A DNA stretch of 64,000 nucleotides from Caldilineaceae bacterium SB0664_bin_27 (GTDB lineage: Bacteria; Chloroflexota; Anaerolineae; Caldilineales; Caldilineaceae). The stretch's first letter is position 1. The number at the start of each line of letters is the position of its first letter. Below, one piece after another: positions 8,815-18,137 of this stretch. A model generated the notes under the pieces. It was not told the DNA's origin. It made no database searches and saw nothing but the letters and a program-made list of their open reading frames with translations. Position numbers and translations under genes: made by a program. The DNA lies in NCBI GenBank assembly GCA_009838625.1, contig VXRG01000182.1:1-64000 (forward strand), read 5' to 3'.

Positions 8815-9707
8815 ACCCTGGCGGCGAAGAGACGGAGCAATCGAGGGACTGCGTACATAACGCGCCCGACGCCCGGTCCCTGCCCGACGACCACCCAGAC
8901 CTGCAACCGTCCGCCGCCAAAGCCGCCCGCCGCGCTCTGCTCGTCATGGCGAAACAGCCCGTCGCCGGACGCGCCAAGACCCGCCTCGTCCCGCCCCTCA
9001 CCAAAGGCTCCGCAGCGTCACTGTATCACTGTTTCCTCCTGGATATCCTGGCAACCGTGAGGGTCGCCGCCCAACAGGAAGCTTTCATTCCCGGAATCGC
9101 CTATACTCCGGCTGCCGCCCGAGACTTCTTTCGCCAGCTCGCGCCCGACTTCCTGCTGATCCCACAGCAAGGCCCGCCGTCCGCGGCTTCCGGCACTCGG
9201 CCTGAAGCTGCCTCGGGCTCTCTGTCCGACGTACCCCAACAAGCGCCTCCCCTCCGCCGGCCTGAACGCTTGGGCGACCGCCTCCAATACGTCCTCTCCG
9301 TCGCTCTGAACCGCGGCCATCGCCAGGTCGCCGCCATCAATAGCGACAGTCCCACTCTGCCCCCGGACCTGCTGTGCTCCGCCTTTCGACGTCTGGACGA
9401 TCCCTGCGTCGACGCCGTGTTCGGCCCCTGCACCGACGGCGGCTACTACCTGATCGGCGTCAAAAGGCCGCCCGGCCGCCTCGTTACTGACGTCCAAATG
9501 TCCACGCCAACCGTCCTGCGCGACACACTGGCCATCGCCGCCGCAGAAGGCCTGCGCGTCGATCTGCTGCCGGAGTGGTATGATATCGACAGTGCCGATG
9601 AACTCCAGCGTCTGTCCGTCGAACTGAATTCCCGTCCCGAGCGAGCCCCAGCCACCAGCCGCTTCCTGACCACCCAATGGACGTCGACGTCATCATCCCA
9701 GCCCTGA
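8811..9707 (+). CDS. TIGR04282/CofC-like glycosyltransferase (DUF2064)
   Basis: A 298-residue protein with the nucleotide-diphospho-sugar fold of the DUF2064 family. The N-terminal motif ALLVMAKQPVAGRAKTRL is followed by AINSDSPTLPPDLL and GPCTDGGYYLIGV. The start is placed at TTG 8811 because it overlaps the previous stop, follows a GGGAGG-rich stretch and keeps the first beta strand; the internal ATG at 8946 would cut that strand. Some relatives act on arsenosugars beside a radical SAM ArsS protein, but no such partner is present here. The role is probably sugar transfer in the surrounding glycan cluster. Confidence 0.75.
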   Translation: MNPGGEETEQSRDCVHNAPDARSLPDDHPDLQPSAAKAARRALLVMAKQPVAGRAKTRLVPPLTKGSAASLYHCFLLDILATVRVAAQQEAFIPGIAYTPAAARDFFRQLAPDFLLIPQQGPPSAASGTRPEAASGSLSDVPQQAPPLRRPERLGDRLQYVLSVALNRGHRQVAAINSDSPTLPPDLLCSAFRRLDDPCVDAVFGPCTDGGYYLIGVKRPPGRLVTDVQMSTPTVLRDTLAIAAAEGLRVDLLPEWYDIDSADELQRLSVELNSRPERAPATSRFLTTQWTSTSSSQP

Positions 9708-10360
9708 ACGAGGCCGGCAACATCCCGCAACTCGTACGCGAGGCCGCGGCGCAGCCCGTTGCCCGCGTCATCGTCGCCGACAACGGCTCCACCGATGGCA
9801 CAGGTCCTCTTGCCGCCGATGCCGGTGCACACGTCGTGGTTGAGCCGCGGCGGGGCTACGGATACGCCTGCGCCGCCGGTGTCGCCGCCGCCACCGGAGA
9901 CATTCTCCTCTTCCTCGACGGCGACTTCAGCTCACTGCCCGCCGAAATGCCTAGGCTCTTCCTCCCAGTTCAACAAGGACAGGCCGACCTCGTGCTCGGC
10001 TCACGTGTGCTCGGCGACATCCTGCCCGGCGCAATGCCCCCCCATCAGCGCTTCGGCAACTGGCTCACATCGGCGCTCATGCGTCAACTCTACAAGGTGG
10101 CCGTTACCGACCTCGGCCCCTACCGCGCCATCCGCCGTGACCTACTGCAAGAACTCCAAATGCAGGAAATGACCTTCGGCTGGCCCACCGAAATGATGGT
10201 AAAATGCGCCCGCAGGGGCGTCCCTATCCTGGAAGTACCGGTCAGCTTCGCCCCCCGTCGCGCCGGACAGTCCAAAGTCAGCGGAACGCTCCGCGGCTCC
10301 GTCCTGGCCGCCTACTACATACTTGGCGTCACCCTGCGCTACGCATTCACCACCCGGTAG
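9677..10360 (+). CDS. Family 2 glycosyltransferase, DPM1/polyprenyl-phosphate type
   Basis: A 227-residue soluble GT-A enzyme: VDVIIPALNEAGNIP at the start, VADNGSTDGT as the nucleotide-binding motif, and FLDGDFSSLP as the metal-binding acidic motif. FGWPTEMMVKCARRG lies in the C-terminal part. Such enzymes charge a polyprenyl phosphate carrier with a sugar, which a GT39 protein (present at 11420) can then transfer. The start lies 31 bases inside the previous gene, so the two are coupled. Confidence 0.85.
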   Translation: MDVDVIIPALNEAGNIPQLVREAAAQPVARVIVADNGSTDGTGPLAADAGAHVVVEPRRGYGYACAAGVAAATGDILLFLDGDFSSLPAEMPRLFLPVQQGQADLVLGSRVLGDILPGAMPPHQRFGNWLTSALMRQLYKVAVTDLGPYRAIRRDLLQELQMQEMTFGWPTEMMVKCARRGVPILEVPVSFAPRRAGQSKVSGTLRGSVLAAYYILGVTLRYAFTTR

Positions 10361-10443
10361 GACCACGAGCAACAGTGGGCCCGAAAGTTACGTTCCGCTG
10401 CGCGCCGTTGTTCACTGACCACCAGCCATAGACCACTCCACCC

Positions 10444-11361
10444 ATGAGTCACCGTAAAGCGATCTACTGCATGGCTCTGACAGCCATATTTTTCAGCACA
10501 AGTGGACTTCTGATCAAGGTAATATCCGTTGCGCATCTACCCTTGCTGGGAGTCCGCGGCGCCTTTGCTGCCCTGACAATCGCTCTCTTCATGGCACGAC
10601 CGTTCCTGGCCTCGCGTCGGGACCAATCGACCGGTTCGCACACGCGGCACTCGAAGCCCCGGTTCAACTTCCACTGGTCGCTTCCCCAACTTGGCGGGGC
10701 CGTCGCTCTTGTCGCCGCGCAGGCCACCTTCATCATCGCTGCCCGTGAAACCACTGCCGCCAACGCCATCTTCATCCAATACACCGCACCGGTATTCGTA
10801 GCCTTTTTCGGCATTCACTATCTCCGCGAGGCCGTGAGCAAGCTGGACTGGCTTGCCCTCGCGGCAATTGTAGTGGGGCTCCTCTGCTTCTACGGCGACG
10901 GGCTCAGCGCCGGAGGTGCGGTTGGCAACTTCTTTGCCCTCCTTGCCGGCCTGACCTTCGCCTGGTTTCTCCTCTTCATGCGCAAACAAAAGGACTCGTC
11001 CACCATCGAAACCGTCCTGCTTGGCAACGTCCTCGCTGCGCTCCTCGGCCTCCCCTTCCTCTTCGGAGCCGCGCCGACCGCGGCCGACTGGGCTGGCATG
11101 CTCTTTCTCGGCGTCTTTCAGATCGGTCTCCCTTCGATTCTCATCGCCCTCGCTATCAAAGAGTTGACCGCGGTGGGAGCCGTCCTCATCCAGACCTTGG
11201 AACCGGTTCTCAATCCCTTGTGGGTCCTTCTCTTCATCGGCGAGATTCCTACGCCCCTTGCGCTGCTCGGCGGAGCCATCGTTATCGGAGCAGTAACCTT
11301 CCGCTCAGTCCTGGCCAACCGGTTGCGGCGTGTGGCGGCTGCCTCCCAGCCCACAGCATGA
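10444..11361 (+). CDS. EamA/DMT-family transporter
   Basis: A 305-residue protein with about ten membrane helices in two EamA repeats. The first repeat has the typical TAIFFSTSGLLIK start and the second includes FIQYTAPVFVAFFGIHYLREAV and LIQTLEPVLNPLWVLLFIGE. Family members export amino acids, nucleotide sugars or other metabolites. Here the substrate is unknown; its place between two glycosyltransferases makes a glycan-related metabolite possible but unproven. Confidence 0.85.
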   Translation: MSHRKAIYCMALTAIFFSTSGLLIKVISVAHLPLLGVRGAFAALTIALFMARPFLASRRDQSTGSHTRHSKPRFNFHWSLPQLGGAVALVAAQATFIIAARETTAANAIFIQYTAPVFVAFFGIHYLREAVSKLDWLALAAIVVGLLCFYGDGLSAGGAVGNFFALLAGLTFAWFLLFMRKQKDSSTIETVLLGNVLAALLGLPFLFGAAPTAADWAGMLFLGVFQIGLPSILIALAIKELTAVGAVLIQTLEPVLNPLWVLLFIGEIPTPLALLGGAIVIGAVTFRSVLANRLRRVAAASQPTA

Positions 11362-11419
11362 CAACGCAACAAAGACCACAGTGACCCTCCTCATATCATC
11401 CCCCAGGGGCCGCATTGCC

Positions 11420-13426
11420 ATGGCGGCCGCGCGTCTCACAGCGCTCCGTCGGCGCCTCCGGACCACCTCCCTGCCCGAACTGTTCGTCCTCCTCCTGGCG
11501 GCTCTGCCCCGACTCTGGCGCCTGGAATATCACAGCATCTGGTTCGACGAAGCCGTCTCGCTCGACTGGGCAAGGCTCGGCCCCGCCCACATTTGGCCGG
11601 GCACATTCCAGCTGCTCCGAGACAAACATCCGCCCGCCTACTATCTCGCGCTCCACTACTGGCAGACATTTCTCAGCTGGTTTGGCGTCGCCGAACGCGA
11701 CGCCGCTCTGCGCATCTTCGGCGTTCTGATCGGTATTCTTTTGGTCTGGGGGGTCCTTCGCCTTGTAACCCGGCTCAGCGGACGCGCCACCGCCTTGCTT
11801 GCCGGCGCCTTCACTGCGCTCGCACCTGTCCTGGTCTGGTACAGCCAGGAGCTGCGCATGTTTCTGCCCGCAGCCGCCGCGATCGTCTGGGCCGCCTTCT
11901 TCCTCGTCGCTGCCCGCGATCACTTTTCTCCGCAGCCGGCTTCACTTGGGCGGAGCTCCACAGCCTCCCGCACTCTCTGCTGGTTCGGTCTCGCGGCCGC
12001 ACTGGTTTTCGCGCTATACAGTTATCTCTACGCCGCCTTCTTCCTACCTGGCCTCGGACTGACCGTATTTCTGCTCGCCCGCCGCCTCAACACTTTCAAC
12101 AGACGCTACATTCTCGAGGCCGTCGCCGCCTTCGCGTTTGTCATCCTCCTCTTCCTGCCACTGGCCCGCAGCGCCTGGACCGTCAACAGCGCATCGAGCA
12201 CGCCCGGCGCCCCCTTTGCCGACTTCTTGCCAAACCTCTGGCGCCAGCTGCACATCTTCACCGTCTGGTATAGCGGCTGGCCCTCGTCAGTCCGTACCGC
12301 CGCAATCCTTTTCTTCGCCCTGCTCGTCCTCGCCGGCCTGGTCCTCCCCGGAGACCGCGACCGCGACACGCGCCCGTTCCTCTGGCTCTGGGTCGGCGCG
12401 CCCCTGCTGATCGGCAGCGCCTTGCTCGCCACCAACGCTGCCATCTTCCGTGAAGATCGCTACTTCCTCTTCCTCGCACCCTTCGTCCTTTGGGCCGCCG
12501 GCCGCGGTGTGAGCGCGCTTGGACGCTGGCAACCCTCTGTCGGAGCCCTCAGCGGCCTCGCCGCCCTTGTCCTCCTCGCCGCATCGCTGCCCGTCCTCTG
12601 GACGCCCCCGCTCTTTCGCGAGAACTGGCGCGCCGCCGCCGACTATATCAGCGCGTATCAACGGCACAGCCCGCACACGCTCTCCGCCGCGCTTGTCCAC
12701 CCTTACTTCCTCTTCCCCGCCCTCGACTGGTACTTGCGCCAGCAACCCGAGACGGCAGAGATGCCCGTCTACGGAAACTTCAAAGGCCCACTGAACTCCG
12801 AGCAGGACGACACCATCATCGCCGACCATCTGCAGGAGCTGGCTGCGGCCAGTGGCGCAGACACTCTCTGGTTGGTCCAAAGCCATCTCGCCGGCGTCGA
12901 TGATCAGCGGCTGGTCCAATCTTGGCTGGATGGGAGATTCCCTCTCGTCACCGTGCAGTACCCGGCTGGCGTTGAGATGCGAGGATATGCCGTCCGTTAC
13001 AGGTATAAGACCCTGCCCGCACTGTCTGAGACCGCGGTCCTTCCGCAGGTTCAGTTTTTCCCCGGCGTCGAACTCGCCGCCTGCGAGAACATCACCCCGG
13101 TCGTCGCCGCTCGCGACGTCTTATACCATCCGCCCAGCGGCTGGGTCCATTTGCGTTTGTGGTTGAGAACATTCGAAGAAGTAAGCGAGGCGCCCCCGCT
13201 CTACGCTCTGGTCCAGTCAGACGATGGCCAGATCTGGGGACGTTCCCTGGAACACGCCGGCGATGTCCTGTCCGTCTTCCCGCCCACCATGTGGCAACCA
13301 AACGAATTTGTCCGCGTCGAACTCGATGTCAACCTGAATCCCGCGGCCAGCCCCGGCGCCTATAGCGTCAAAGTCGAAGCCGAGGGAGAACCCGGCATCC
13401 CTTGCGGAAGCGTCCAACTTGAATAG
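11420..13426 (+). CDS. Family 39-type membrane glycosyltransferase (ArnT/PMT-like)
   Basis: A 668-residue protein with a GT-C fold: about ten or more membrane helices in the first 430 residues and a C-terminal soluble domain of some 230 residues. The first external loop holds the catalytic-type acidic pair in SIWFDEAVSLDWARLG, followed by KHPPAYYLALHYW, the His-Pro-Pro motif of this family. It would take sugar from a polyprenyl phosphate carrier on the outer face, using the donor made by a DPM1-like enzyme such as the one at 9677. The ATG at 11420 is preferred to upstream alternatives that overlap the EamA gene. Confidence 0.8.
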   Translation: MAAARLTALRRRLRTTSLPELFVLLLAALPRLWRLEYHSIWFDEAVSLDWARLGPAHIWPGTFQLLRDKHPPAYYLALHYWQTFLSWFGVAERDAALRIFGVLIGILLVWGVLRLVTRLSGRATALLAGAFTALAPVLVWYSQELRMFLPAAAAIVWAAFFLVAARDHFSPQPASLGRSSTASRTLCWFGLAAALVFALYSYLYAAFFLPGLGLTVFLLARRLNTFNRRYILEAVAAFAFVILLFLPLARSAWTVNSASSTPGAPFADFLPNLWRQLHIFTVWYSGWPSSVRTAAILFFALLVLAGLVLPGDRDRDTRPFLWLWVGAPLLIGSALLATNAAIFREDRYFLFLAPFVLWAAGRGVSALGRWQPSVGALSGLAALVLLAASLPVLWTPPLFRENWRAAADYISAYQRHSPHTLSAALVHPYFLFPALDWYLRQQPETAEMPVYGNFKGPLNSEQDDTIIADHLQELAAASGADTLWLVQSHLAGVDDQRLVQSWLDGRFPLVTVQYPAGVEMRGYAVRYRYKTLPALSETAVLPQVQFFPGVELAACENITPVVAARDVLYHPPSGWVHLRLWLRTFEEVSEAPPLYALVQSDDGQIWGRSLEHAGDVLSVFPPTMWQPNEFVRVELDVNLNPAASPGAYSVKVEAEGEPGIPCGSVQLE

Positions 13427-13500
13427 GGTTTTTGTCCGAACAGCCGCCCCCGGATGCCAAAATGGCCTCATCTCAGTCATCCTGCGCCACTGACCGCCGA

Positions 13501-15951
13501 TCACTGCACTACCGCGTCCAGCCCGAGCGCCCCCGCCGGCGCCCGCTGAAAGAATCGCCTGTAAGCTCGCACCTCCGCCAGCAGCTCCTTCAACTCTTCC
13601 TGCAGTAACGTACGCTCGTCGCCGTCGCCTTCGCTCCCGTCCCCCTGCACTACGCGTGCGACGTCGCCCTCTTCCCACCCCTGCAATCGCAGCAGCCCCT
13701 TCTTGTCCAACCAGAGTAGACTGCAGCGAATGATCTTCTCTGTTACACCGATGCGGGCCGCCAGCCTGTCAATCGGAAGCCTGCTGTCCTGTGCTGCTCC
13801 GCCCCCGGACCCATTCGCGCTGGGTTGCATCGACCACTTTGCCATCCCTGCTACCTGCTTCAATACAGCGTCCGGCTGCGCTTCTGCCGTGTCGCGGCCG
13901 ATCAGATATATTTCGGACGGCGCCACCGTCTCCACCAGCCAGCGCAGCAGCTCCGGCGACGGCGGACTGCTCCACAGAACCAGCGGCAGTCCCGTCTTCG
14001 CCCGGGCCGCCTCCAGCCGCGACCGGTAGGGAACGCGGCCCAAGCGAGTACCCTCCGCAAACCAGACTGCGTTGTCAACAGTTGGCAGATCGGCTGCAGA
14101 CACACGTTCGCGGCGCAAGTCTTGGAGAACGCACTCTCGCGCCTGCGCGTCAACGAAGCCCGCCGCCTCCACTTCTTCCGCCGACCGCACCGCCTCCATC
14201 GTCAACTGCGACGACCGCTCCCCGCGATACTCGTTTACGCCCAGCGTATAGGCAATGTCTAAGGCGCCGCCCGGCAGGTCCACATCCGCGCTCCGCCACC
14301 AGACCGCGGTCTGTCTCCTCTCCTCCCTATCCTGCAACAGCAGCCTCCGGTGGGCGCCGTCCCGCCCAATCCGCCGGTCCTGGATCACCGTCAGGCCCCG
14401 GCTTACAAATCTGGGCTGCGGGTTGCCGTTGCCGAAGGGTGCCAGCCGTTCTATCTCCTCCGCTAGCGACAGGCTAACCTCGGAGAAGGGCAGCTCCGCG
14501 TCAATGTGCAGACCTTCCGGCCCTGCATCAATTCTGTGCTTCTCCACCTGCCGGCTCAACTCACGTCGAAAACGGTCAATGTTGGCGGCGTCCAGCGTCA
14601 CACCAGCCGCGCCGGGATGCCCGCCATGGTGCATCAGCAGCTCCCCACACCCCGCGATCGAGGCGCCGATATCCACGCCGCTGGTGCTGCGGGCGCTCCC
14701 CCGCGCCGGCTCACCGGGCGGGCTGCACAGTAGTACTGTCGGCCTGTGGTACTCCTCAACCAGACGCGCCGCAACGATGCCGATGATCCCGGCATGCCAG
14801 TTGGGATTTGCCACGACAATCGCATTGAAGTCGAGCAGTACCGGCTCCCGCTCCAGCATGTCGAACGCCGTCTGCGTAATCTGGCTGGTCAGCAGCCGCC
14901 TCTCATTGTTCAGCCGCTCCATCTGCGCCGCCAACTGCCCGGCGCGGATCGCGTCTTCCGTCGTCAGCAACTCCACCGCCACAGTCGCATCATCCAACCG
15001 TCCCAACGCGTTCATGCGCGGACCGATCTGAAAACCGATTGCCTGCGCGTCAACGCTTTCCGGCGACAGCCGGGCACTCTCCATTAACGCCTTCAGACCG
15101 ATCCGGTCCGTCCGCCGCAGCCTGTCCAACCCGATCTGAAGCAGGTAACGCGTGTCGTGCTGCTGCTCGGCCACGTCGGCAACAATGCCCAGTGCAACAA
15201 GGTCCAGGAACTGGGCCGCTCCGTCTGGGTCACCAGCCAGCTCGTACAGCCGTTGCACCAATTTGTAGGCCACGCCCACACCGGGCAGCGTGCGCAGCGG
15301 ATCATCGGCGCGCAGGAACTTGGGGTTGACTATCGCGTCCGCCCGCCGCACGCTCTGCTCGCCGGCAACTTCGCTCGGTTCACCACATGGGGGTTCCGCG
15401 CCCGGCTCCACGTCCTCGAACTCAGCCGGCAAATCATGGTGGTCCGTAACGACGACCGTCAGCCCGGCATCCTTGGCAATGCCAATCCCCTCCCCATCGC
15501 CGATGCCCGTGTCGCACGTCAGCAGCACATGCGGCTTAAAGCTCGCATCCTTGAGCAACTCCTCCAGCTTCGAGGGCTTGATGCCGTGACCTTCACTGAA
15601 GCGGTCCGGCACGTGAAAGCGCACCCGCTGCGTCCCCGCCAGCTCCTGCAGCGCCGCCACCAGCAGCGTCGTGCTCGTCTGGCCGTCCACATCGAAGTCC
15701 CCCCAGACGAGAAAGTTCCTGCCTTGCCTGACGCCATCGATCAACGTTTCCGCCGCTCTATCCAAACCGACCAGCGCACTAGGGGGCGCCGGCGCGTACG
15801 CCCTGCTGTCCAGAAAAGGCAGCGCCTTCTCCGCAGTTTCGATCCCCCGCTGCGCCAGCAACCGCGCCACCAGCGGATGCCCGCCCACCGCAGCCCGCAG
15901 CGCCGGCGAAGGTTCAATTTGAGGTCTCAGGATCCAGGGTTGGGGAGGCAT
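13501..15951 (-). CDS. recJ: Single-stranded-DNA exonuclease RecJ
   Basis: An 816-residue DHH-family 5'-3' exonuclease. Motif I is DFDVDG (85-90) and the DHH motif is at residues 170-172. The DHHA1 region has HHGGHPGAAGV, and an OB-fold domain follows. About 200 extra C-terminal residues end in a winged-helix-like RIGVTEKIIRCSLLWLDKKG and a helical tail, longer than the E. coli enzyme. The start is ATG at 15951. The gene is the last of four collinear genes with nucleic-acid functions and begins 37 bases after the TOPRIM-like gene. Confidence 0.92.
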   Translation of the reverse strand: MPPQPWILRPQIEPSPALRAAVGGHPLVARLLAQRGIETAEKALPFLDSRAYAPAPPSALVGLDRAAETLIDGVRQGRNFLVWGDFDVDGQTSTTLLVAALQELAGTQRVRFHVPDRFSEGHGIKPSKLEELLKDASFKPHVLLTCDTGIGDGEGIGIAKDAGLTVVVTDHHDLPAEFEDVEPGAEPPCGEPSEVAGEQSVRRADAIVNPKFLRADDPLRTLPGVGVAYKLVQRLYELAGDPDGAAQFLDLVALGIVADVAEQQHDTRYLLQIGLDRLRRTDRIGLKALMESARLSPESVDAQAIGFQIGPRMNALGRLDDATVAVELLTTEDAIRAGQLAAQMERLNNERRLLTSQITQTAFDMLEREPVLLDFNAIVVANPNWHAGIIGIVAARLVEEYHRPTVLLCSPPGEPARGSARSTSGVDIGASIAGCGELLMHHGGHPGAAGVTLDAANIDRFRRELSRQVEKHRIDAGPEGLHIDAELPFSEVSLSLAEEIERLAPFGNGNPQPRFVSRGLTVIQDRRIGRDGAHRRLLLQDREERRQTAVWWRSADVDLPGGALDIAYTLGVNEYRGERSSQLTMEAVRSAEEVEAAGFVDAQARECVLQDLRRERVSAADLPTVDNAVWFAEGTRLGRVPYRSRLEAARAKTGLPLVLWSSPPSPELLRWLVETVAPSEIYLIGRDTAEAQPDAVLKQVAGMAKWSMQPSANGSGGGAAQDSRLPIDRLAARIGVTEKIIRCSLLWLDKKGLLRLQGWEEGDVARVVQGDGSEGDGDERTLLQEELKELLAEVRAYRRFFQRAPAGALGLDAVVQ

Positions 15952-15988
15952 TGTAAGCAATATGATTAGAGGAGTTCGACGTACAAGG

Positions 15989-16633
15989 TCAGAGGTACCA
16001 CTTGTATTCCTTAATCGCGTTGCTGATCTCTTCTTCCAGAGCCGCAAAAGCGCTAAGCTGTCTCAACGGCGAAAAATCATCAATAAACTCTGTGACGAGG
16101 CGAGCGTGTTTTGCCACGCGAAAGCTCCTCTGCCGCCGTCTGTTGAGGTCGCAGGCTTGTCTGAGTAAGTCGTTCAAGACACTTTTTGGATCGGCCAATC
16201 TTTCAAGACGGCTGACTACAGGCATTTCTAACCGTCCTGCATATCCCTTGTTCCCAGCTGCTGCCTTGATAGCAGCTTCATCAACCAATAGCCATGCTTC
16301 CTGCATCCTTATAGGGATTACGCAAACATACTTTGGTGACAATTCCTCTGGCAAGCAAGCTACCGCCTCATCAATCTCTTGTACCCGACTCTCGCGGGAC
16401 TCTCTTTCGGCGTCCCGATGAACGAAAAGGAGATCACAGGGGTAGTAAACTAGCCCCAGTCTGATTCGGTCCACCAGTCTTGTTCTGTCAGGAAGGGAAA
16501 GCACACTGAAATCTGCCCATGCAGGCTGAATAGGTCGACCTACCCCATTCTCTATGAGCAGCCAATTCAAAATTGGAATCAAGGCTCTGTCGCTACTGCC
16601 ATCTGTGACTAACGTATACCGAAAACCATCCAT
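15989..16633 (-). CDS. TOPRIM-like/DUF4276-like partner of ATPase
   Basis: A 214-residue protein. The N-terminus LVTDGSSDRALIPILNWLL resembles the glutamate/aspartate-G-x-x-D motif that opens TOPRIM domains (D11, D15). LLFVHRDAERES near residue 70 could carry the second metal-binding acidic motif. IPIRMQEAWLLVDEAAIKAAAG is shared with DUF4276-like proteins. The ATG lies two bases after the ATPase stop (TGA-GG-ATG), with the end of the ATPase gene supplying the ribosome site. ATPase-plus-TOPRIM pairs occur in phage-defence systems such as PARIS and in OLD proteins; this pair matches the plan but not clearly any named system. Catalytic residues are inferred. Confidence 0.65.
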   Translation of the reverse strand: MDGFRYTLVTDGSSDRALIPILNWLLIENGVGRPIQPAWADFSVLSLPDRTRLVDRIRLGLVYYPCDLLFVHRDAERESRESRVQEIDEAVACLPEELSPKYVCVIPIRMQEAWLLVDEAAIKAAAGNKGYAGRLEMPVVSRLERLADPKSVLNDLLRQACDLNRRRQRSFRVAKHARLVTEFIDDFSPLRQLSAFAALEEEISNAIKEYKWYL

Positions 16634-16635
16634 CC

Positions 16636-18069
16636 TCAGTACAAATCCGTATTCTCGATTGGCAACCCGAGTTGACCGCCTCTTTCCGGGATCGGACTCA
16701 AATATGGCAGCAGGCGTCCCATTATCACAGGACTGTCTTCGGGCGAAGCTTTGCTGCGCCAAGTGTTCGGACGCCATCTGAACGCGGCTTTCTGAAAGCG
16801 CTTGCTGTTGTGGATTGCCTGTTCTGTCTCGGCGATCAGCAAGCTATCGGGAGGAATCAGGTTTACGACCCCGGGGGAATGAGTATTGACAATCACTTGG
16901 CGCAATGGGTTATCAGCAGCGACGGGCTTGTGGACGTTGACCGCTATGTCTTGAAGCAACTCCAACATGGCCGAAATGCGGCCAGGATGGATTCCGTTTT
17001 CCGGCTCCTCCAGGCACATGACGCCAAGGGCTGTGGGATCAAGCGCCAAAACTGCTAGTGCCAGAAATCGTAATGTGCCGTCGGACAAAGAACGGGCGGG
17101 ATAGGTCGTTCCATTTTTGTCCTGTACTTGCAGGGTCAGCAACTGCCTCTTCTCGTCTCGGTCAATACTGACCTCGTAGACATCATCGATCAGGTCGGAC
17201 AACCTCAAAGCGATCTGTTCATATACCCAAGTGTCACCACTGTCAGAATTCTCCTGGTTCACAGTATTCGCCAATGAATAGAGCGTAGCAGGCAAGTGGG
17301 ACCCATCAGGCCGCATTCCCGGGGGTGTCATGAACTCGTCAGGTTTGCGCAGCGACGACGGCTCCAATTGGAGCAGTCGCCAAGACTGCATTTCCCTCCG
17401 TGCAAGCAGAGCCGTAGGACTCTCAAGCGCGTTGGCGGTTGACAGTACTGTGCGAGGCAGGTTTTTCGCCGAGAAAGACTGGGGACGTCCGCTGCTGCCG
17501 CCGTCTTGGTGCAAACGGACGACTCTTTGCCCCTCGTGCTCGACGGTTGAAATGAATGGCGCTGCCCTACGACCCTTCACAACTGAATTCCGCCAATCCT
17601 TAGCGCTATGTTGAAACCTGAGGTGTCTAGACGCCTCGCCCAATTTGATGTGTTCCAAGCTCTCTTGCATTAGCTCAAAGGAGCCAGAATACGGCAGACC
17701 CCCGTCAACCTGATAGGCCAGTTCCAAGGAGTATCGCAGAAAAGTGAACGTGGCCTTTGCTTCCTGGCCCAAGTCGTCTACACCTGTGTCCGGAACAATC
17801 ATCTCCGCAGTGAAAGAAATGCTGTCCGCGTATTCGCTGCCAATGCGATGGAATAGACTCTGAACAGATGATCCCTTATCCTCGTCGGCCCGAATCGACG
17901 CAGCGGCATCCACGAAAGTATCGCTGGCAAGCCTGCCCAGAAACTGTATCGCATCAAACAGATTGGACTTTCCCGTCCCGTTCGCGCCTGCGATACAAGT
18001 AAAGGGGCCAAAGCGGACATCGACGTCGACCAGGTTTTTGAAGCCGGACACTTGTAGTCTCGTTAACAT
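16636..18069 (-). CDS. RecF/OLD-like AAA_21-type ATPase
   Basis: A 477-residue SMC/ABC-type ATPase without a long coiled coil. Walker A is GANGTGKSN (about 28-36), after the family start LQVSGFKNLVDVDVRFGPF. The C-terminal half has the ABC-like signature SLSDGTLRFL, Walker B VMCLEEPENGIHP and the H-loop NTHSPGVV. It starts at ATG 18069 after an ACGGAGG ribosome site. The coding sequence is visibly richer in A/T than the recJ and nuclease genes around it. With its downstream TOPRIM-like partner it forms a two-gene unit with its own predicted promoter. Confidence 0.8.
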   Translation of the reverse strand: MLTRLQVSGFKNLVDVDVRFGPFTCIAGANGTGKSNLFDAIQFLGRLASDTFVDAAASIRADEDKGSSVQSLFHRIGSEYADSISFTAEMIVPDTGVDDLGQEAKATFTFLRYSLELAYQVDGGLPYSGSFELMQESLEHIKLGEASRHLRFQHSAKDWRNSVVKGRRAAPFISTVEHEGQRVVRLHQDGGSSGRPQSFSAKNLPRTVLSTANALESPTALLARREMQSWRLLQLEPSSLRKPDEFMTPPGMRPDGSHLPATLYSLANTVNQENSDSGDTWVYEQIALRLSDLIDDVYEVSIDRDEKRQLLTLQVQDKNGTTYPARSLSDGTLRFLALAVLALDPTALGVMCLEEPENGIHPGRISAMLELLQDIAVNVHKPVAADNPLRQVIVNTHSPGVVNLIPPDSLLIAETEQAIHNSKRFQKAAFRWRPNTWRSKASPEDSPVIMGRLLPYLSPIPERGGQLGLPIENTDLY

Positions 18070-18137
18070 TGGGCCTCCGTACGTCTCTAAATCAACCCTC
18101 CGCGCTAATCGGAAACCTGCCCAGAGGAATGTTTCGA

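Noticed and set aside
8811-9707. Arsenosugar biosynthesis assignment
   Set aside because: The family name suggests it, but the radical SAM partner ArsS is absent; the truncated radical SAM gene at 3-419 lacks its features and is 8 kb away.
15989-18069. Direct naming as PARIS, Gabija or OLD
   Set aside because: The domain plan is similar, but the ATPase and TOPRIM-like parts are in separate genes and the partner lacks clear DUF4435 or OLD features by eye.
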